DNA of 64,000 bases, from assembly GCA_963576725.1 (NCBI GenBank), contig OY755244.1, positions 80,847,620 through 80,911,619 on the forward strand, written 5' to 3'. The notes under the pieces were generated by a model that worked only from the letters and a program-made list of their open reading frames with translations, searched no databases and had not been told where the DNA came from. This document shows positions 27,801-41,100 of this stretch, one piece after another. The DNA is from Azorinus chamasolen. Its lineage: Eukaryota > Mollusca > Bivalvia > Cardiida > Solecurtidae. The position numbers and the translations under genes are program-made. Every line of letters begins with the position of its first letter. Positions within the stretch are counted from its first letter, which is position 1.

Positions 27801-30800
27801 GACACATTCAAAGAGGTCGGGTCTAAAAATAGCCTAAGAGAGAATGAGTTAACATCTCTTTACTAGGTAATTCTGGCTTTTAATCCTTTACCTGTTAAAT
27901 ATTCATGTTAGAAAAAACAACACAATGAATATTAATTAGCTGAAATTTCATCATGATTATTAATTAGTCGAAATTTAATTCCCCTTTTTTGTATTTTTAA
28001 TACAAGAATTCTTGCAAATTCTTGCATGAATATTCATCAGGTAAAGTTTTAAAAACCTCTAATATGCTTTAATTGTCTTGTTTCAAAACGAAATTCATAC
28101 AATTGTTTACCGTAATATGTCATAACATGTCATCAATATGACTGGCTGATACATCCAGGGTCAAACTCACAAATGAGATTTATACCAAACTTAATGCATT
28201 TGATCAACAAATATTTTGCCTTTAGTAAATTTCCTGAAATTAAAACTTTTACAAGCACCTGCCCACCAAACCTAAATCTTATTAACCCTTTTTCCTGTTC
28301 AATAAGCATGTAAGAAATAATGACATCATGAATATTCATTAGCTGATTTTTTTAATGTAAACTTTTCAAAGAAATTGATGGCTTTCACAAAAACTGTAGA
28401 ATCAGATCTATATAATGTCAAAAACAAACAGAGCAGACCCTGATCAGAAGGCTCCTATAGGAGCTGTCTGATCTGGGTCTACTCTGTTTGCAAATGCATG
28501 AAAATGCATTTATATGAAGGAGAGGCTTAACAGAGATTGACTATAAAACTCATTGAAAAAGACAAGGTGGCTAACAATCAATTGTTTGTGACTAGTCACT
28601 TGAGAACTTATTGGGTCGCCGCGAACAGCGAACCTTTATTTTTAGTTTGTTTTGGAAAAGTCTATGGGAGGAGAAGTCATTGAGTGAGAACAAAGAACAA
28701 TGGTTGTGTCTGAAATACAACGAAATCAAACATTATTTTTTGTTCATGACCCTTTTCTTTGTCTTTTAGTTCAACAAGATTTTATAATATACAAAAAGCA
28801 TGCATTAAAGCAATACAAGACAATCGCAAAAGCAATGAAATCAGCGGCCACACAAAAGTTGCTAGTCCCTTCGACCCAATTATTGGACATAGACTTGTAC
28901 ATGCACCGCTTTATTTCAGCAACAATGTGTGAAGAGGGGTATTGGTGTATGTTGGTTGACAATACCAGGGTATTAAAATTAACCCTAATTATTATTTGTT
29001 GTTATCTTTCAAACATATTTAGAAAACAATCGTGTACATATACAATGTACGTTATGATGAAAACCTGTCAATATGCAGTATTTCGTACCGGTGCGCTGTA
29101 GCCAGTCTATGCTGCAATACACTTGGATTACTGATAAATTGATAAATCAGCGGCAGAAATTTACTCGGCCCGTATAGTGTAGTGGGTAAGCGCGTTCGGT
29201 TGTGTGATTGAAATACACTTTTGAATGATTCGGCGTGGGTTCGAATCCACCTTTCGCCACATAATTTTTTTAATTTTTTTCTTCTTATCTCTTATTTCTT
29301 TGATTCTGTTGCGTCAACATATTCTGTCAACATATGCATATTTACAGAAAATTTTAAGATATTTTCATGGTTATAGAATCATTACGCCTTAGAAACGTCT
29401 ACTAACCTAATTAACCTTCTACTAACCACGAAGTAAATTGTCTTTACTTATTGTACTAGCCTAGTTAACCTAACATTATTTGCACATTCTTTATTATGTC
29501 AGTTACAACAGAAGTTTGGTGACTGGATAAATTTGATTCTATCTTCATCGGATAAGACAGTCATGAATATCCGTTGGAAGGATAAACACCGGATATGAAC
29601 CTAGTAAAAGGTTGATTGATAATTGCTGAGTCTGATCAGGACGGGTAAATGTACTTTTGCAAACAGTTTGGACCCAGAGATGAGACTGAAAATAAATAAA
29701 AGATAAATAAATTGTGAAAACTGTAGAAAAAACTGAAAGTCTCTAATGAAATAAATTTGCTCACCAGGCTAAAATTTAAAGACCCCGAAATGCAATACAA
29801 CAGACGCTAGTTTGTGTGTATAAGAACGTTTCAGAGAGATAACTGTTGAAACAATGTTTAACCCTTTACCTGGTGAATATTTAGGAATATTGACACACTT
29901 TCACACAGATTAACATTTACATGAGTATTTTTTTAAAAAAGTTTTAGATTCATATCCGGTCTTTCTCTCTGTCTTTTATATCAAAGGAAGATAAACCCTC
30001 CCGTATCCTCAGTGGGATAAAAGTCATTACAGCTATATATTCGGCAGAGAAACTAAAATTTGAAGCTGTTTGCCGTACAAAGATGCTCTTTACGCAACAC
30101 TGAAACATAATTTCGGCGACATTGATGCTCTGCATCAAACGTTTTTCTTGTAATTAATTTGTCCCTAGATAGGGTGAAAATACATGAAACATAATTTCAC
30201 TAGTTCAGTGCCATACCTCGAGTCAAAGGTACATGTTTTTGTTCTAACATGGGTGCCATTTCCACAACTGGCTGAACAAGGCCCAAACAAAGACCAGGCT
30301 GACCACACTCCATCAACTGAAAAAGAAACATAATGGCTGAAGCATTCCCAAATACAGTAAAACTCCTCAAAACCAGACACTAACTTTAGTATAAATATAG
30401 GTCTTGGAGACAAGTGACAGCTTAATGCAGGCCAAGAGTCATGCACTTTTTGCATGACCTTCAACCTGCATTAATCAGCCACCTGCCTAAAAGTATCTAA
30501 ATTCTTCTCTACTCTAATTCCGGTTTAGAGGGGTTTTATGTACTATCAGTGATGATAATTCAAAATTCATAGTTGTCTATACACAGTAAAACACTTCTTA
30601 TGTGACCGCTTTATGAATAAACACAGATCTGGCTGCTGAATGCAAGATGAAAGTAATGCAGAAAGCTCAGGCATAACTGTCCTCCTGCATTAAGCTACTA
30701 CATGCCTTTAACCCACTACCTCATAGGCTATTTTTAGATTCAACCTCTTTGGATAAATCTACTGAAAAGGAGCATTTACTAGTAAAAATGGAAATTTTAG

Positions 30801-32147
30801 AATTGTGTAGTTTTGAAACCATTGTGATAAATAGAGCATTTGCTCCTATGGAGCAAATACTCTATTTATCACAATGGTTCCATAAAGTGACTATTAGAGA
30901 GGCGTCAAAAGGCGTCAGTATGAGGGAATGGGTTAAGACCCAGAATTAGACATCTTTTTGCTGGTTGTATTTGAGGGGGTTTACTGTACTATGAAGACTA
31001 CAATCGAATGAGACACTACTCCACATTTTTTAACCTATTACCTCATAGGCTATTTTTAGACCCAATTTCTTTGAATAAATCTACCGAAAAGGAGCATTTA
31101 CTAGAGAAAAGGAAAATGTCAGAATTGTTTAGTCTTTAAATCATTGTGTTAAATCTATGTACAAGTATATCGCTGTGCAATCACTGCTGTGGAGTGCATT
31201 GGTTGCACAATCAACTTGTAAATAGTGCATACCCTGATGCAGACTCCTTCGAAACTTTTTCATCTGGGTCTTCACTATTTACAGGTAGGTATATTGACGT
31301 GAACAGCAAGCGAAAAGTTAAATAGGAAAAGAGTTAAAAACAGAAATGTAAAAAAGTCACATTTGCTGAAAATTGGAATACTGTAGGCAAAATTTTCTAG
31401 TAAACTGTAAAGTGAAAGGTTAACTACAGTGGTTTCCTCACCTGGACAAAACATTGTGTTACAGTCTTGTGTGTCTGTAGCCAGTCCCTGGCAAACTTGT
31501 GCATGCATTGTCGGGTCTGCATGGGTACACACCCGAGACCTGTTCTGAGTTCCAGTTCCACATGACTGACTACAGGCAGACCACGTTCCCCAGCTGGACC
31601 AGCTCCCATTGACTGCGGCATAAACATAATTTGTAAATGCAGTTGAACTTCTATATCTCGAACTTCAAGGGACCATGCTAATTACTTCAAGGTAACAGGT
31701 TCAAGTCACTCAGTTTCTAATCTGAACAATTTCTCAAGTTCCCAGTTTAACCCATTCCCTCAAAGGTTATTTTTTAGATCCAACCTCTTTGAATACATCT
31801 AAAGACAAGGAGCATGAACTAAAAGAAAAGGAAAATTTTAGAATTTTGTAGTTTGGAACCATTGTAATAAATAGAGCATTTGCTCCTATAGGAGCAAATG
31901 CTCTATTTATCACAATGGTTTCACAAAGTGATTTCTACAGAGTCGTCAAAAGTCATCAATATGAGGGAATGGGTTAATGCAGGTCTAAAGTAATGCTGAA
32001 AGCTCCTGTAGGAGCTTTCAACATTACTTTTGACCTGCATTAATCTGTCATGTGTGTTTGAGATATGCATATGTATAGTAATACTTTTTAAAACATTTTC
32101 TGTATACTGATATTTTTACAAGCAGGCACATACACACACATGCACAT

Positions 32148-32190
<43 letters not shown>

Positions 32191-35100
32191 CACAAAAGTG
32201 TGCACACACACATGGGCATGCATTTGAATCAATAATTTCTCTCACAATTTACCTGTGGCTTGTGTTGTTGTAGTTGCAACAGTTGTTGTTACTGCAATAG
32301 ATAAAATACAACTTCCAAAAGTATGTTTTACATATGGAATCATATTTGTTTCAACTAAACTTCAGAGCAAAATCATTATAATTGTAGATTTACAATCACT
32401 TATTACTTACCTATCAGTAATTGAGTGTTAAGTAAAGATAAGCACATGTTCAATATTCATGTAAGAACATAATGAATATTTATTAGTTGACATTTTTATT
32501 GGATTTTTTTCCTTTGACAAAAACTGTAGAATCAGATCTATAACATGTCATAAGCAAACAGAACAGACCCTGATCAAACAGTTCCTACAGGAGCCATCTG
32601 ATCTGGGTCTACTCTGTTTGCTATTAAGGCTTGAATATATGGGAAAGGGTTAATTCAGATAGTAATTTATATTTCTGCTGCTGATGAACTGATAGTAGTT
32701 TATTCATACGGCATGCTTTACATTATCGCACCCATTCCTACAAGAGATGTTTGATCATGGTGTCATTTTTTGCAAAGGCATAAGAAAGCAATTTATGGCC
32801 TAGACAAACTTGGAATGACAAACACAGATGCAAATACACTCAAATGGCATTGAGGTAACTGTCAAGCTGACCACAAGCTGGCTCGACAAACATTTTATTA
32901 AAGTCATATCTGCGGTCAAACTCACCCGAGGTCCAGATAAGATGCATGAATTAAAAGATTTTCAAGAAGAACCCATTACCTCATAGGCTATTTTTAGACC
33001 CAACGTCTTTGCATAAAACTGCCGAAAAGAAGCATTTACTAGAGAAAAGGAAAAACTTAGAATTGATTAGTATCATGAAACCACTGTGAGAGCATTTGCT
33101 CCTGTGGAGCAAATGCTCTATTTATCACAATGGTTTCAAAAAGTGACTTTTACAGAGGCGTCAAAAGGCGTCAATATGAGGGAATGGATGGGTTATTTCT
33201 GCACCAAACCCTATGTTGTGACCACTCTTTAGGATCATTTTCTGAAATACTCTTATCCCTCCAATCCCCAGTTACCATGTTTTTCATGAACAGCAATAGC
33301 TTGAGCAATATAATGTAAGAGTGTCACAAGAACCCTGCTTTCTTATCCCTTTCCCTCATATAAATATGTTTTCACGCATTGGCAAACAGAGTAGACCCAG
33401 ATCAGATGGCTCCTCTAGGATCAGGGTCTGCTCTGTTTGCTAAAATAATTTGATAGTTCTGTTTCCATGCTTTCTAAAATGTCTACAATGTTCTACCTTC
33501 TATATTCCTTTATAACTATTTGGTTAATTAGTATTCAGTACTGTAGGTATTGAAATTTGGCCTAAATACATAACATGGAAAGGGTTATGTCTTTGCTAAA
33601 AAGTAGACCATGATCAGACTGCTCCTGTAGGAAGGGTTTGATCAGGGTCTGCTTTATTTGCTTACCACTGGTAAGTTACCGGGTATAATTATGTCACAGA
33701 TATGATTCTCTATTAATTGTTAACCCTTTCCTCCATAGGTTATTTTTAGATACAACCTATTTGAATGAATCTACCCAAAAGGAGCAATTACTAGAGAAAA
33801 GTAAAATTTTAGAATTTTGTAGGTTTTCTATAATGTGATAAATAGAGCATTTGCTCCTATAGGAACAAATGCTCTATTTATCACAATGGTTTCAATAGGT
33901 GATTTTTACAGAGACTTAGAAAGGCGTATTTATGGAGGAAAGGGTTAACCAATCTGTGGAGTCTTGCATGAACATTCATCAAGTATAAAATTAATTGTTT
34001 CAATAACTTTGATGGCCTTTGCATACTGTGGATCCAGGAAACAAACTGTCTGACACTTTGAAACTGTTTTTGGAGAAAAAAAAGAAGAAAGAAAATGTAT
34101 TTTTACAACTGATGTAGGTCATAAGTTTGCAGACAAATGTTACTTAACTCTTTTTCTCCATAAATACGCCTTTCTATGCCCCTGTAATAGTCACTTTTTG
34201 AAACCATTGTGATATATAGAACATTTGCTCCTTAGGAGCAACTGCTCTATATATAACAATGATTTCTGAACATAGTAAGTTCATGTCAACAAGTTAAACA
34301 TTGAATTATCAGGGAAAACAGATGATATTGTCCTGTTTTATTAACCTGTCAAACTTTAAATAATTATACGCTTGCTGAACACGCCATATATAGCTTCGGT
34401 TGATATCGATTGTTTCCGCTAGTAAAAGCTTTCCTACTTGGCTTATTCGAGTACTTCTGCATTTATTGTGAAAAACGTTTGAAACACAGGTTTACCCAAG
34501 CTAAATATATTCTTTCAGTGACGTAGGAATATTCACATTTGACAGGTCAATAAAACAGGACAATAACATACCTGGACAAGGATTTTCATTGCAGACTGAT
34601 GCCTCTGTCAGGGATCCAACACAATTGTCTCCATGGGGTTTATTAGGGGGGAAATAGCAGTCTCGCGATCGAACCTGGGTTCCATTTCCACAGGACTTCA
34701 CACAAATGGACCAGCTGCCCCAATCTGTCAACTGTCCATCCACTGTTAAAATATGAAGCTTCTATACTTTTTATTTCTGATTATTTGAACTTATACATTG
34801 TATGTAAATGTTAACCCTTTCCTCCATAAATACGCCTTTCTACATGTACGCCTCTGTAATAACCACTTCTTGAAACCATTGTAATAAATAGAGCATCTGC
34901 TCCTATATGAGCAAATGCTCTATTTATCACAATGGTTTCAACTACAGAATTCTAAAATTTTCCTCTTCTCTATTAAATGCTCCTTTTGGGTAGATTCATT
35001 CAAAGAGGTTGGGTCTAAAAATAGCCTATGGAGGAAAGGGTTAAAACCTTTATCAGATGAATATTTAATTTATGTGAGAAATAATGACACCATGAATATT

Positions 35101-38100
35101 TATTAGCTGATTTTGTATAAAGGTATATGATACATCCGATCTGGATCTGCTCTGTTGGTGAATGCATGAAAAGGCATTTATATGAAGGAAATTAAAGGGT
35201 AAATAAGTGCCCCCTCCCCCATAATAAATGCTCCCTTATTTCTGCAGGGCTCCCTTATTTCTGCATCAAAAGAGAAGTTTATGTAAGACAAGTCTTATTG
35301 TCAGTCTTAACCCATTCCCTCATATTGACGACTTTTTACGACTCTATAAAAGTCACTTTGTGAAACCATTGTGATAAATAGAGCATTTGCTCTTATAGGA
35401 GCAAATGCTATATTTATCACATGGTTTCAAACTACAAAATTCTGAAATTTTCCTTTTCTCTAGTTAATGCCCCTTTTCGGTATATTTATTCAAAAAGGTT
35501 GTATCTAAAATAGCCTATGAGGTAAAGGGTTAACCCTTTCCTTCATATAAATGCTTTCTCACACATTTGCAAACAGAGTAGACCCAGATCAGATGGCTCC
35601 TATAGGAGCTGTCTGTTCAGGGTATGCTCTTTTTGCTTATGGAATTTGATATATTTGTTTCTTTACTTTCTAAAATGGCTACAAGGTAGCACCCATTTGC
35701 TTCTGGAATTTGATAGATTAGTTTCTTTACTTTCTAAAACGGCTGCAATTATGTAGCACCTTCCATATTTCATTTTTACTATATTCACCATGAATATTAA
35801 GTAGGTATTGAAATTTGGAATAAACCTACAACAGGGAAAGGGTTAACTCTTTCCTTCATATAAGTGCTTTTTCACACATTTGCAAATAGAGTAGACCAAG
35901 ATCAGAGGGCTCCTGTAGGAGCCATCTGATCAGGATCTGCTCAGTTTGCTTATGGAAATTTATAAGATTTCTACATCTTATGGTGAAAAAATTTGCTTTC
36001 CATGTTCTATTTTATTGATTCTGCCCATAAATATTAATAAGGTGAAGAAATCTTGAATGATTACCAAACAAGACAAGGGTTAACCAATTACTCCATGAAT
36101 ATTCATGTTAACCCATTACCTCATAGGCTATTTTTAGATCCAACCACTTTAAAAAAAGTCTACCAAAAAGGAGCATTAACTAGAGAAAAGAAAAAATTGA
36201 GAATTTTGTATTTTGAAACCATTGTGATAAATAGAGCATTTGCTCCAATAGGAGCAAATTCTCTATTTATCACAATGGTTTCAATAGGTGATTTTTACAG
36301 AGGCATAGAAAGGAGTATTTATGAAGGAAAAGGTTAAGACATGTAACCAGCAATGACATCATGATTAATTATTACATGCATATTTATAGTGGCGCATGAA
36401 CATGAGTGTAGAATTAGATCTATATTATTCATAAACAAACAGAGCAGACCCTGATCAAACAGCTCCTTCAGGAGCTACCTTATATCTGGTTCTACTCTGT
36501 TTGGAAGTACAGGGTTAAGGGAGATGGTAGTTCAATGCAGGGTGGAAGTTATGCGGACCTATTCTCGACTATTGAGAGCAACATGTGTTCATGTTAGAGT
36601 GGGGCCTTGATCCCAATTCTCTGGTTGTGAGTGGTCTTTCCGACCAACTTTGGATTGTGATGAGGCTTTATTGTTTTCAGATATTGCCATTGTTTGCACT
36701 GAACTCCTATGGTCACTGTAGGGTGTTCATTCACTTGGGCTACTGCATGCACCATTTCGTAATTATACTTTCTCTATTTAGTGTATATAGTGGCTCGAGT
36801 GGTATTTGGGTTGGTTTAATTGGCCGCCCATGGCCAATTATTTTGTGGGGAGGGGGGATGTTCTAGTCAGTTGGGCTTATTAATTGTTTTCTCATAGGAA
36901 ACCCCTTGCTATGTGGGTGTGGTGTCCGCAGGGTTGCCCTATCAAATGCCAAGGGAGTTCTTTTATCTAACAGAGCATCCCCAATATTGGTATCTTGGGC
37001 ATCTAGTTTGCATTGCGACCCGGCCATGACTCAGGCGTCAGGGACTCCATTTAAGTTAACCTGAGTTCACCGTTTTGGCTTATCGGGGAACTGGATTATT
37101 TCATTCACCCATTTCCTCCTCCAAATTAAAGAGGGGAGGAATGTAGTAAAACTGTTTTTACTGTGTATCGTTCATGCCCATGTGTCAACCGAAGGCTAAA
37201 GGGGAATAAACACAAATTTTACCAATCTAATTTTATTGTACAATCATGTGGTTCCTTCCGGTTAGTAATTTCATATTTATTGTATATCTATTGCATATCT
37301 TTCATTGAACGGATGGACTATGAAGTATTTTCCTCTGGTTAGTGATTTTATATAGGACTATTGTATATCTTTCATTGACCGGATAGACAATCATTTTGTT
37401 CCTTCCGGCAGGTGATTTCATACAATTATATTGTATATCTGTTGTATATCTTTCATTGCCTGGATAGATAATCATGTGGTTCATTCGAGTTAGTGATTTC
37501 TTCCATGTGTCAAGCACTTTTGATTGCACATAGCCTGCGTGAAAAGAACGCTATATAAATGTGATATAATAATAATTTACCCCTTGAATATTCATGAAGT
37601 AATTACAGCATCATTAATATTTATCACCTGAACTTTTATTATTATATATGAACACAGGATATTGTGGCTATGGAAGAAACTAGAATCCTATCTACATTAT
37701 TTCATAAACAAACAGAGTAGACCCTGATCAGAAAACTCCTAAAGGAGTCATCTGATCTGAGTCTACACTGTTTGCAAAGGCATGAAAAGGTGTCTCTAAC
37801 AAGTAAAGTGTTAACCCTTTCCCTCATATAAACGTGTTTTCACGCATTTGCAAAACAGAGTAGACCCAGATCAGACGGCTCCTAGAGGAGCCGTCTGATC
37901 AGGGTCTGCTCTGTTTGCTAATAGAATTTGATAGATTTGTTTCTTTGCTTTCTAAAACAGTTACAATGTTCCACCTTCCATGTTTCATTATAACTATTTT
38001 GTCCATGAATATTCAGTAGGTATTAAAATTTGGACTAAATATAGAACAAGTAAAATGTTAAATAAAGCAGTCACCTATGCAGACAACTATGTTCATTCAT

Positions 38101-41100
38101 TATGTGGATAAAGTAGAGAGGTTTTACTGTATCAAAGAAAAGCAACTTTCCTGGGCAAATCTTCCTGTTGCAATCCCTTGACTCCACAGAACTTCCTGTA
38201 CAGTTCTTTCCTTGCGGAGCCTTGTTATCGAATTTGCAAACTCGTGTTCTCAATTTTTGTCCCTGTCCGCATGTTGTACTGCATTTACTAAACCTTGTCC
38301 AAGTCGTCCACGTTCCATCAACTGAAAGCAGTAAGCAAGTAAGGGTCGAATGAAAATATGGTGGTCCTTCTTTGTTTAACAATTTACCTGTTCAATATTA
38401 ACCTTTAGCCTGCTGAGCAAATTATTTTTACAGAAATTTTCCCTACAATTTCAAAATTCCAGCTATAATAAATTTGTCTACCAAAATGCAATCAGGGTGT
38501 CAAACAGTTTGGATCCTGATGAGACGCCAAGTTACCCAGCGTCTCATCTGGATCAAAACTGTTTGCATAGGTATTCACCCATCCGCCCATAGCAGGCTAA
38601 GGGTTAATGTAAGAAATAATGACATCATGAATATTTATTTGCTGAATATTTATTAGCTGTATATAAATACAGGATTTTTCAGCTTTGGCAGAGACTGTAG
38701 AATCAGATCTATATAATTTCATAAGCAATTAGACAGACCATGATCAGATGGCTCCTCCAGGAGCCATCTGATCTGGGTCTACTCTGTTTGCAAAGGTGTC
38801 AAAAGGCGTTTATATGAGAGAAAGGTTAAACAATGGAATGGATTCAGTGCAAAATAATTACATTTGCTATAAGATTCAGAATGACAAAAAGTGACCACAG
38901 TCCAGAACCCCTCTGGTTTGGGTATACCTTGTTTGCATATGTGAGATAACTGTTATAGCAACATGTGCACTGAGCTACAGATAATGGTGCGTACCCAAAT
39001 ACAAAAATTGTCATTTCTCCACCAAACCCTATACTGTGACCACTCTTTAGAATCGTCTCTTCGAGGCGATTCTAAAGAGTGGTCACAATATAGGGTTTGG
39101 TGAAGAAATAAAGAAGTTATTCTTGAAAATGTTTTTATTGACGCATCTTATCTGGAGCTCTGTGCATCTTATCTTGTTATTGAAGATTCAATTAATAAAG
39201 CATTGTTGCCATCATGTCAGTAGTTGCTGAGAAATAGCACAGAAAAGGAAAAGCAAAGACTGATTAACCAACAAGTGGACATGTTGAACCATATACCTTG
39301 CCCATTAACTGTGTTGGTGGGAGTATAATAATAAATTAGTATAAATATAATAATAAATTAGCATAAATTAGCATAAATTAGTATGTTAATCTCGCACTGA
39401 TAAGATAAAGTCTACTCATACTCTGATTTGCTGAATTTTTCGTTGTCTTACAATTCGAACAAACTTTTGAGAAACTATTGACAGAGCATCAAACAGCTTG
39501 AATCCTGATGAGATGCCAAATATATTGCCATCTCATCTGGATCCAAGCTGTTTGTACACACTTAGCATGAGAAGAGTTAACCCATTACCTCATAGGCTAT
39601 TTTTAGATACAACCTCTTTGAATAAATCTACCGAAAAGGAGCATTAACTAGAGAAAAGGAAAATTTTAGAATTTTGTAGTTCTGATCGAAACCATTGTGA
39701 TAAATAGAGCATTTGCTTCTTAGGAGCAAATGCTCTATTTATCACAATGGTTTCAAAAAGTGACTTTTACAGAGGCGTAGAAAGGCGTATGTATGGAGGA
39801 AAGGGTTAAAGAGAGTCACACTGTGAAGACTGGGAGATGCAGCAGCTGGTCTGGGTGTGCATTACCACAGAGACAGATAATGTCATGTGAGCTGACTCAT
39901 ATTTGTACCTGGGCATGGAGTATCACTGCAGTTCTTCTTTTCGAAGCTTTCTCCCACACACACTTTGCCATGAGGTGCTGTCAGCGTCTTGTATTCACAA
40001 ATTCTATTACGAATGGTATTGCCAGCACCGCAGGTCTGTGTACACTGGGCCCACTGCCCCCACTGTCCCCAGGTTCCATCCACTAAAACACAAATATTAA
40101 CCCTTTACATGTTCTGACACTATTCATGTCAGAAATAATGACATCATTAACAATAATTAGATTAATTTTTATTATGACATTTAAACACAGTATTTTTTAA
40201 ATCTTATACATGTACTGTAAAAGTATGACTTTTGAACTAGGATACTGGATCAAAAACTGTTTTGGTTAGATGAATATCAGACTCAATACTGATAAAATCC
40301 ATCCTGTCAATTTAAAGCTATAGAGTGGATACAGGTTATTATGGACAGATGACCAAAGTGACAGACAGGCAACTCTAGCAAATACCTAAAGTTTCCCAAA
40401 CCACAGGTGAAGTCATTATGATGGCATCATTTATGAGGATGACCAATAAATCCATACTGACTGAAATGGGCAGAAAATGCCACCAGACCATGAAAACATT
40501 TATATCCACTCCTTTTGCCATTTCTCACCTGGGCATTCAGCTGATCCACAGTTGCGATTTTCTTTCAGAGACCCAACACAGTCAGCACCATGAGGTGCTA
40601 TGGCATCAAATGTACACACTCTGCTTCTAGTTTGTAGGCCCCCATTGCAGGTATGGGAACATTCGCTCCAAGATGACCACTGACTCAGCACTCCATCCAC
40701 TAAAGAATATAGCACTCAATAATAAGTTGACAGAATTCGTTACGAAAAAGTTGAACTTATAAGTTTTTTCCAGATGGTAATTGCCACTAAAACCAAATGA
40801 ACTAAAAGGTTGATGTTCATGTATGTTCAATGGTCCAGACCTTCTTTGCAGTTGTTGGCAAACGTAGCATTTTATCTGCTCTGGAAATCAGTGCACTTAA
40901 TTGTTTCAAATATCATGTTAAACTATAAAAAGGTTTTACGCACACAGAGACTAGAATGTTATTTTTGCAACAAAATAATAGCCTCTCCAAGAAGTAGCAG
41001 ATTTTGAAATAGAATTTCTTTATTCAGCTCCATATTTGTGCCTCTAAATTTGCGCAATGGGTCTAAAAATAGCCTATGGAGGAATGGGTTATATTTATCT

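Noticed and set aside
28700..29101. 133-codon open frame on the plus strand
   Set aside because: No domain or codon signal recognised, and it lies in an intron of the TSR gene; probably chance.
29167..29260. Functional tRNA gene
   Set aside because: The acceptor stem does not pair, the T stem has mismatches and the length is wrong, although both Pol III boxes are present.
32048..32245. Minus-strand frame rich in Val-Cys
   Set aside because: Translation of a (CA)n microsatellite.
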